Positions 13,993-18,415 of a DNA stretch of 18,415 bases are shown here, piece by piece. The translations under genes were made by a program, and so were the position numbers. Numbering within the stretch: the stretch's first letter is position 1; each line of letters begins with the position of its first letter. The stretch comes from JARRRL01 sp037380725 (GTDB taxonomy: Bacteria > Pseudomonadota > Gammaproteobacteria > Pseudomonadales > JANQJO01): positions 1 through 18,415 of the forward strand of contig JARRRL010000070.1 of the NCBI GenBank assembly GCA_037380725.1. Direction: 5' to 3'. The notes under the pieces are model-generated. The model saw only the letters and a list, made by a program, of their open reading frames with translations. It did no database searches and was not told where the DNA came from.

Positions 13993-14029
13993 ATGTTTCT
14001 AAAAATTTTTGTTGCCGAGGACTGAATTC

Positions 14030-16447
14030 ATGAGCAATGAACGACAATATGATTCTTCTAGTATCAAAGTGCTTAAGGGTCTTGACGCTGTTCGAAAACG
14101 TCCAGGCATGTACATAGGGGATACCGATGATGGAACGGGCTTGCACCACATGGTTTTTGAACTTGTCGATAACTCAATCGATGAGTCGTTAGCGGGTTAT
14201 TGCACTGAAATTAAAGTATGGATACATCCTGATGAATCGATCACAGTTTCAGATAATGGGCGTGGCATACCGACAGATATCCACGCTGAAGAGGGACGGT
14301 CTGCAGCAGAAGTTATCATGACGGTTCTGCATGCCGGTGGAAAATTTGATGACAACACCTATAAAGTTTCAGGTGGATTACATGGTGTGGGTGTCTCCGT
14401 TGTGAATGCGTTATCTGAATCGTTACGCCTCACGATACATCGAGACGGAAAAGTGTGGGAACAAATCTATCATCATGGCGTACCAGATGAGCCACTAAAA
14501 ATAGTGGGTGAAACCGATCAAACGGGTACGGTATGTTATTTTAAACCCAGCGATCAAACGTTCAGTTCCATTCGGTTCAGCTTCGATATCTTGGCCAAAC
14601 GATTACGTGAACTTTCTTTCTTGAATTCCGGGGTGCGAATCGTGTTGATCGACGAGCGTAGCTCTGAAGAAGATGTCTTTGAATACGATGGTGGATTGAA
14701 AGCTTTTGTCGCCTTTCTTAATCAAAACAAAACGACTCTGAATCCCGTGTTTCATTTCTCTCATCAACGTGAGGATGGCGTGGGCGTGGAAGTGGCGCTG
14801 CAGTGGAATGATGGCTATCAAGAAAATATCTTTTGCTACACGAATAATATTCCTCAACGAGATGGTGGAACGCATTTAGCGGGTTTTCGTTCAGCATTGA
14901 CGCGAACACTCAATGGTTACATTGAGCAAGAAGGGTATGCTAAGAAAGCAAAAGTAAATACGTCTGGAGATGATGCACGTGAAGGTCTGACCGCCGTTAT
15001 TTCGGTAAAAGTACCAGACCCTAAATTTTCGTCACAAACGAAAGACAAACTGGTTTCTTCGGAAGTAAAGCCGGCTATTGAGCAAAGCATGGGGCAGTAT
15101 TTCAGCGATTATTTGCTGGAGAAGCCCCAAGAAGCGAAACAGATTGTACAAAAAATTATTGATGCCGCGCGCGCTCGAGAAGCCGCACGCAAAGCGCGGG
15201 AGATGACGCGACGAAAAGGCGCTTTGGATATTGCGGGCTTACCCGGTAAACTTGCGGATTGCCAAGAAAAAGATCCTTCTTTATCAGAGTTGTTTCTGGT
15301 GGAAGGGGATTCGGCTGGCGGTTCGGCAAAACAAGCTCGAAATCGACGCACTCAAGCGGTTCTGCCTTTGAAAGGTAAAATTTTAAACGTTGAAAAAGCG
15401 CGTTTTGATAAGATGCTTGGTTCAGCCGAGGTGGCCACATTGATTACGGCTTTAGGGTGTGGTATCGGGCGTGAGGAATACAATCCAGAAAAAATTCGAT
15501 ATCACAATGTCATTATTATGACGGATGCTGATGTGGATGGATCACATATTCGTACATTATTACTGACTTTCTTCTTCCGACAAATGCCAGAAATTATTGA
15601 GCGAGGATATGTGTATATCGCTCAACCGCCGCTGTATAAAGTGAAGCGAGGAAAACAAGAGCAGTATTTAAAGGATGAACAGGCCTTAAGAGATTATCTC
15701 ATTCAGACATCGATGGATAACAGCCAGCTTTTTGTGGCGCCGGATGCGCCACCCATTTCGGGTAAAGCGTTTGAATTGTTGATTCAAAAGTATCTGAAGG
15801 TGATAGCCTACAATGAACGATTAGCGAGAATTTATCCGGTCACGCTATTACAGGCACTGATGTGCATGAAACGCATAACGGTCGAGCAGTTGAGTACAGC
15901 CGAAGGCGCGGACGAAAGCTTGAAGCGCTTAGCGGAAACGTTGAAAAATTTTGAAGATGCTCGAATTGAACACCGAGTCAGTACGGTGAAAGATCCTGAT
16001 CAAAATCGGTATCAGATTGAAGTAATTCAAATATCGCATGGTATACCCAGAACATATACGATTCCTCACGATTTTTGGTCATCACGTGAGTACGAGCGCA
16101 TGGGCAGCTTGGCGGAAGAGTTATTGGATCTGTTGCAGGAAGGCGCGTACATCCAACGTGGTGAAAAGCAGTTTTCCATCAATCACTTTGGGCGTGCTGT
16201 AGAGTGGTTGATGAATGAATCAAGAAAAGGAAATGCGATCCAACGTTACAAGGGTTTGGGGGAAATGAATCCTGATCAATTATCGGAGACAACGATGAAT
16301 CCCGAATCGCGCCGCTTGCTAAAGGTGACGATAGAAGACGCGATTGCGGCGGACCAGTTGTTTACCACATTGATGGGAGATCATGTGGAGCCACGGCGCG
16401 TGTTTATTGAAACCAATGCGTTGACTGTGGCTAATTTGGATATATAA
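14030..16447 (+). CDS. gyrB: DNA gyrase subunit B
   Basis: GyrB is the ATPase subunit of type II topoisomerase gyrase, which introduces negative supercoils with GyrA. The 805-aa product matches the 804 aa of E. coli, including the insert typical of gammaproteobacterial GyrB. N-terminal GHKL ATPase motifs are ELVDNSIDE (catalytic Glu about 44), DNGRGIP and GGKFDDNTYKVSGGLHGVGVSVVNALS. The transducer domain follows. Toprim motifs are EGDSAGGSAKQ (Glu about 425), PLKGKILNVEKA and DADVDGSHI (about 500-508). The C terminus has QRYKGLGEMNP. The ATG at 14030 has GAGG 9 nt upstream. A TTG at 14009 opens the same frame earlier but does not fit the family start MSN...YDSSSIKVLKGLDAVRKRP. It ends facing the convergent acyltransferase gene. 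Confidence 0.98.
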   Translation: MSNERQYDSSSIKVLKGLDAVRKRPGMYIGDTDDGTGLHHMVFELVDNSIDESLAGYCTEIKVWIHPDESITVSDNGRGIPTDIHAEEGRSAAEVIMTVLHAGGKFDDNTYKVSGGLHGVGVSVVNALSESLRLTIHRDGKVWEQIYHHGVPDEPLKIVGETDQTGTVCYFKPSDQTFSSIRFSFDILAKRLRELSFLNSGVRIVLIDERSSEEDVFEYDGGLKAFVAFLNQNKTTLNPVFHFSHQREDGVGVEVALQWNDGYQENIFCYTNNIPQRDGGTHLAGFRSALTRTLNGYIEQEGYAKKAKVNTSGDDAREGLTAVISVKVPDPKFSSQTKDKLVSSEVKPAIEQSMGQYFSDYLLEKPQEAKQIVQKIIDAARAREAARKAREMTRRKGALDIAGLPGKLADCQEKDPSLSELFLVEGDSAGGSAKQARNRRTQAVLPLKGKILNVEKARFDKMLGSAEVATLITALGCGIGREEYNPEKIRYHNVIIMTDADVDGSHIRTLLLTFFFRQMPEIIERGYVYIAQPPLYKVKRGKQEQYLKDEQALRDYLIQTSMDNSQLFVAPDAPPISGKAFELLIQKYLKVIAYNERLARIYPVTLLQALMCMKRITVEQLSTAEGADESLKRLAETLKNFEDARIEHRVSTVKDPDQNRYQIEVIQISHGIPRTYTIPHDFWSSREYERMGSLAEELLDLLQEGAYIQRGEKQFSINHFGRAVEWLMNESRKGNAIQRYKGLGEMNPDQLSETTMNPESRRLLKVTIEDAIAADQLFTTLMGDHVEPRRVFIETNALTVANLDI

Positions 16448-16533
16448 GATAAGTCATAATATGGCTTCTTACTGAAAAGCTGGTCGAACATTCCATATCG
16501 GACAGCAAAGAAAGGGGCATTACTTCTGTCTGA
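16448..16533. terminator. Convergent gap between gyrB and the acyltransferase gene, weak hairpin
   Basis: The 86 bases between the two convergent stops should hold bidirectional termination. Only a weak stem is visible: AAGTCAT/ATGGCTT around AAT (about 16453-16469), which contains one G-T pair and is followed by CTTACT rather than a T run. The call is tentative. Confidence 0.25.
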
Positions 16534-17292
16534 TTACTTTTGTCTGGGTTCTTTTTTTGTACTGATCTGAGTATTCTTGGCGGATTCGATTGCGCTGATG
16601 GCGTGCATATTGTGCGTCATCCACGTTGAGCACGCTTCCATGGTTTGCCGAATACTGTCTGTTTGAATCGGTTTTCCGATTCGTACGGTAATGTTGCCGG
16701 GATATTTTAGCAGTTTTTTGGGATTCCAATATTCACCAGCGTTGTGGACGATCGGTAAAACGGGTACGCCTGCTGATTTGGCGAGAATGAATGCGCCTTG
16801 AGCTAAGCGAGAATGTGTTCCCACTGGAATGCGGGTACCTTCTGGATAAATAATGATCCAACGATTTTTGCTCAATTGTTTGGCGCCTTGGTCTTGAATT
16901 TGTTGAAGCGCTTTTTTCCGTTGAGATCGGTCAATGATGATCGGATCCAATAAACGCAGAGCCCAGCCAAAGAACGGTACTTTTATGAGCTCTTGTTTTA
17001 ATACCGTTGCAGTAGGTGCAAACATACTTTGAAAGAGAAAAGTCTCCCAAGTACTTTGGTGTTTGGCGACAACCACCACCGGTTTATCTGGAATATTTTC
17101 GCTTCCTTCAATGGTGAATGAAATACCACAGCACCACTTTGCCCAATGTATCATAAAGGAAGACCAGCGTGTGATCAGAAAAAAACGGTGTTCAAAAGGC
17201 AGAAAGGGGCAAACCATGAGACAGAACGTTGCCCACAAGACGACGCTGATGTTCATGACGAAATAAAACAAAAACGTTCGCAATACAATCAT
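16534..17292 (-). CDS. 1-acylglycerol-3-phosphate O-acyltransferase family protein (PlsC-like)
   Basis: PlsC-family enzymes transfer acyl chains to lysophosphatidic acid or related lipids at the inner membrane. The 252-aa product begins with hydrophobic segments (IVLRTFLFYFVMNISVVLW and following, about residues 1-31). It then shows the acyltransferase block I as H78-QSTW-E83, an HX4E variant of HX4D that I associate with the subfamily found beside gyrB in pseudomonads (P. aeruginosa PA0005). Other blocks are VPFFGWALRLLDPIIIDR (104-121) and YPEGTR (149-154). A basic C-terminal tail ends EPRQK. The ATG at 17292 overlaps the gmhB stop by 4 bases (ATGA), indicating translational coupling. A GTG at 17304 is the alternative start. 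Family certainty is high; the exact substrate is not known from sequence. Confidence 0.92.
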   Translation of the reverse strand: MIVLRTFLFYFVMNISVVLWATFCLMVCPFLPFEHRFFLITRWSSFMIHWAKWCCGISFTIEGSENIPDKPVVVVAKHQSTWETFLFQSMFAPTATVLKQELIKVPFFGWALRLLDPIIIDRSQRKKALQQIQDQGAKQLSKNRWIIIYPEGTRIPVGTHSRLAQGAFILAKSAGVPVLPIVHNAGEYWNPKKLLKYPGNITVRIGKPIQTDSIRQTMEACSTWMTHNMHAISAIESAKNTQISTKKEPRQK

Positions 17293-17855
17293 ACTTTCAG
17301 CCACTCGTTTACGGCTTGCGCCAAATTTATGTATACCGGTAACGACGTTAAGCGTTCTGGTTGCTTTTGCATGAGTCGAGTCAGGGTTTTTCGTCCTTTA
17401 CCGGTGAGAACGAGGCCCGCTTTTGCACCCGCTGCGTTTGCGCAGTCCAAATCTTTTAAAGAATCACCGATAAAGGGCACGCCATTGAATATGAGACCAT
17501 GGCGTTGATGCAGTTCATCGAGCAAACCTGTTTTGGGTTTACGGCAGGAGCAAAATTCTTCAGGACGATGTGGACAATAAACAATATCAATAATTTGACC
17601 GCCACACTGGTTTAGCAGCGTATGCATTTTTGTGTGTATGCGCTCTAATTCGGCAGTGTTAAAAAAACCTCGATGTAGGCCGGATTGATTGGTGACAATA
17701 AAAATGTCATAACCGGCTCGTGTCAGTTGCGCCATGGCTTCCAGACTGCCTGGGATGGGATGCCATTCGCTGGCAGACTTAATGTACGATTCAGAATCGA
17801 TGTTGATCACGCCATCGCGATCGAGCAGCACAATTTTATTTTTGGGATCCAGCAT
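17289..17855 (-). CDS. gmhB: D-glycero-beta-D-manno-heptose 1,7-bisphosphate 7-phosphatase
   Basis: GmhB removes the C7 phosphate in ADP-heptose synthesis for the lipopolysaccharide inner core. The 188-aa product is a typical histidinol-phosphatase-type HAD enzyme. Motif I is DRDGVIN (nucleophile D12, acid/base D14), motif II TNQSG (55-59), the structural zinc loop CPHRPEEFCSCRKP (C94, H96, C102, C104), and motif IV GDSLKDL (130-136). The ATG at 17855 gives the family length. It is followed with a 4-base overlap by the acyltransferase, so both may serve envelope lipid assembly. Relatives beside gyrB are often labelled only 'HAD family phosphatase'; the zinc loop supports GmhB. Confidence 0.92.
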   Translation of the reverse strand: MLDPKNKIVLLDRDGVINIDSESYIKSASEWHPIPGSLEAMAQLTRAGYDIFIVTNQSGLHRGFFNTAELERIHTKMHTLLNQCGGQIIDIVYCPHRPEEFCSCRKPKTGLLDELHQRHGLIFNGVPFIGDSLKDLDCANAAGAKAGLVLTGKGRKTLTRLMQKQPERLTSLPVYINLAQAVNEWLKV

Positions 17856-18021
17856 AAACGTTTCTCATGCACAACAAAGAACACGTTAACGCCAAAGTGC
17901 GAAGTCACTGGCAAGCGTGTTTTTAAGAAGAGAAGTAGTATAACGATTTTAACAGCAATTCTACAGCGTCTTGCTTGAAACGATCATGGATCTAGGATTG
18001 GAAAGATGAGCGGATTGGTGA
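17856..18021. other. Intergenic region between the histidine kinase gene and gmhB
   Basis: These 166 bases hold no coding frame that I can support and no clear terminator for the histidine kinase gene. A possible gmhB -10 element is listed separately. Confidence 0.4.
17937..17942 (-). promoter_or_regulatory. Possible -10 element for gmhB
   Basis: On the minus strand TATACT lies 82 bases upstream of the gmhB ATG. The best -35 candidate at the right distance (CTGTAG, 18-base spacer) is poor. This is a tentative promoter for the gmhB-acyltransferase pair. Confidence 0.25.
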
Positions 18022-18415
18022 TTACGGAATGAATAAAGTGACGCGAGCGCCGAGGCCTGATTTATGATTCTCCAATCGAATAAAACCCGTACGTCCCTTG
18101 TTGTGGTGAGCAGCGAGTATGGCGTTAGCAAAGTAGAGACCCAGACCCGTTTTGTTTTCGCGAGCGTTTGCTGGGGTGAGCGCGTCAAAAGATTGATTCA
18201 GCATCGACTGAGAAAAGCCCGAGCCATTATCGTATACGTAGATTCGATGGTAGGACAAGGTGTCTTCGGATGAATCGGAGGCGGCCTTGTCATCCGCGCT
18301 GTCAAAAGATAAGTGGATGGTGTCTGCTCCAGCAGCAGAGGCATTCCAAATGAGCGTGTCGAGGACGTTATTGATCAATTGTTCGTCAATATAGATGGCG
18401 GCGCTGCCTTCGAGA
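18022..18415 (-). CDS. Sensor histidine kinase, C-terminal ATPase domain (5' part outside the window)
   Basis: The frame is open from the right edge to a TAA at 18022 (130 residues visible), so the N-terminal sensor and phosphoacceptor histidine regions are missing from view. The visible part is the HATPase_c domain. The N box is around LINNVLDTLIWNASAAGA, G1 is DNGSGF, and the G2 lid TGLGLYFANAILAAHHN is followed by a GARVTLFIP end strand. This is the catalytic domain that phosphorylates the kinase's own histidine in two-component signalling. The substitution of TLIWNA for the usual NLLxNA is mild and the Asn is kept. A Ser/Asp/Ala-rich insert sits between strands (around DSADDKAASDSSED). 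The TTG at 18378 is not a real start because the conserved N-box strand extends upstream of it. Partner and signal are unknown. Confidence 0.88.
   Translation of the reverse strand, partial: LEGSAAIYIDEQLINNVLDTLIWNASAAGADTIHLSFDSADDKAASDSSEDTLSYHRIYVYDNGSGFSQSMLNQSFDALTPANARENKTGLGLYFANAILAAHHNKGRTGFIRLENHKSGLGARVTLFIP

Larger units (their letters stand above)
13672..14029. other. recF-gyrB intergenic region (gyrB leader)
   Basis: About 360 bases without an established gene. Contents: a small palindrome AGCGC-AA-GCGCT (13749-13760) near the recF end; a possible 24-codon ORF at 13874-13948; a TAAAAT -10-like hexamer at 13946-13951 without a clear -35; and a perfect 6-bp inverted repeat TGATAC/GTATCA (13977-13992) about 40 bases before gyrB. 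Its length suggests gyrB has its own promoter, and gyrase genes are often supercoiling-regulated. No specific promoter can be fixed by eye. Confidence 0.45.

Noticed and set aside
14009..14029. Earlier TTG start for GyrB
   Set aside because: It would add seven residues absent from the family, whereas ATG 14030 has a GAGG ribosome binding site and the expected N terminus.

Overview
The window is the chromosomal replication-origin neighbourhood of a gammaproteobacterium. The gene order (parB, parA, rsmG, mnmG, mnmE, yidC and rpmH on the minus strand; dnaA, dnaN, recF and gyrB on the plus strand; then an HX4E acyltransferase and gmhB back on the minus strand) is the order I know from Pseudomonas and its Pseudomonadales/Oceanospirillales relatives. 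No species can be named from the sequence alone. Base composition is moderate, and many genes start with GTG or TTG.

Layout. Positions 1-494 hold no convincing gene; at most one short minus-strand frame runs off the left edge. Positions 495-9164 are a leftward block for chromosome segregation (parB, parA), ribosome and tRNA modification (rsmG, mnmG, mnmE), membrane-protein insertion (yidC) and ribosomal protein L34 (rpmH). The place between rpmH and yidC where rnpA (and often yidD) should lie has only a short, strongly diverged frame. Positions 9165-9690 are the divergent rpmH/dnaA interval. It holds a good rpmH promoter, an AT-rich stretch and two DnaA boxes, so it is the likely oriC. Positions 9691-16447 are the rightward replication block dnaA-dnaN-recF-gyrB. 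Positions 16534-18415 are a leftward tail: a PlsC-family acyltransferase overlapping gmhB by four bases, and the 3' part of a histidine kinase.

How the parts work together. DnaA opens the origin beside its own gene. DnaN, RecF and GyrB serve the new forks. ParA and ParB segregate the origin through parS, and two perfect consensus parS palindromes lie inside recF, about 4 kb from the proposed oriC. MnmE and MnmG together make the cmnm5/nm5 modification of tRNA wobble uridine. RsmG methylates 16S rRNA.

Points most worth a second look: (1) the conserved ParB N-terminal motif LGRGLNALL is encoded in frame upstream of every usable parB start, and a TAG sits directly before it, two codons after the parA stop; (2) rnpA is unrecognisable except for a weak RNase P-protein-like pattern lacking the RNR motif; (3) two parS sites are written into RecF as the peptide FHVKH; (4) a 19-bp perfect inverted repeat separates dnaN from recF; (5) a 21-bp tandem repeat and an inverted repeat lie upstream of parA. 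I see no phage, CRISPR, insertion sequence or unknown multi-gene system. This is a core region with local anomalies.
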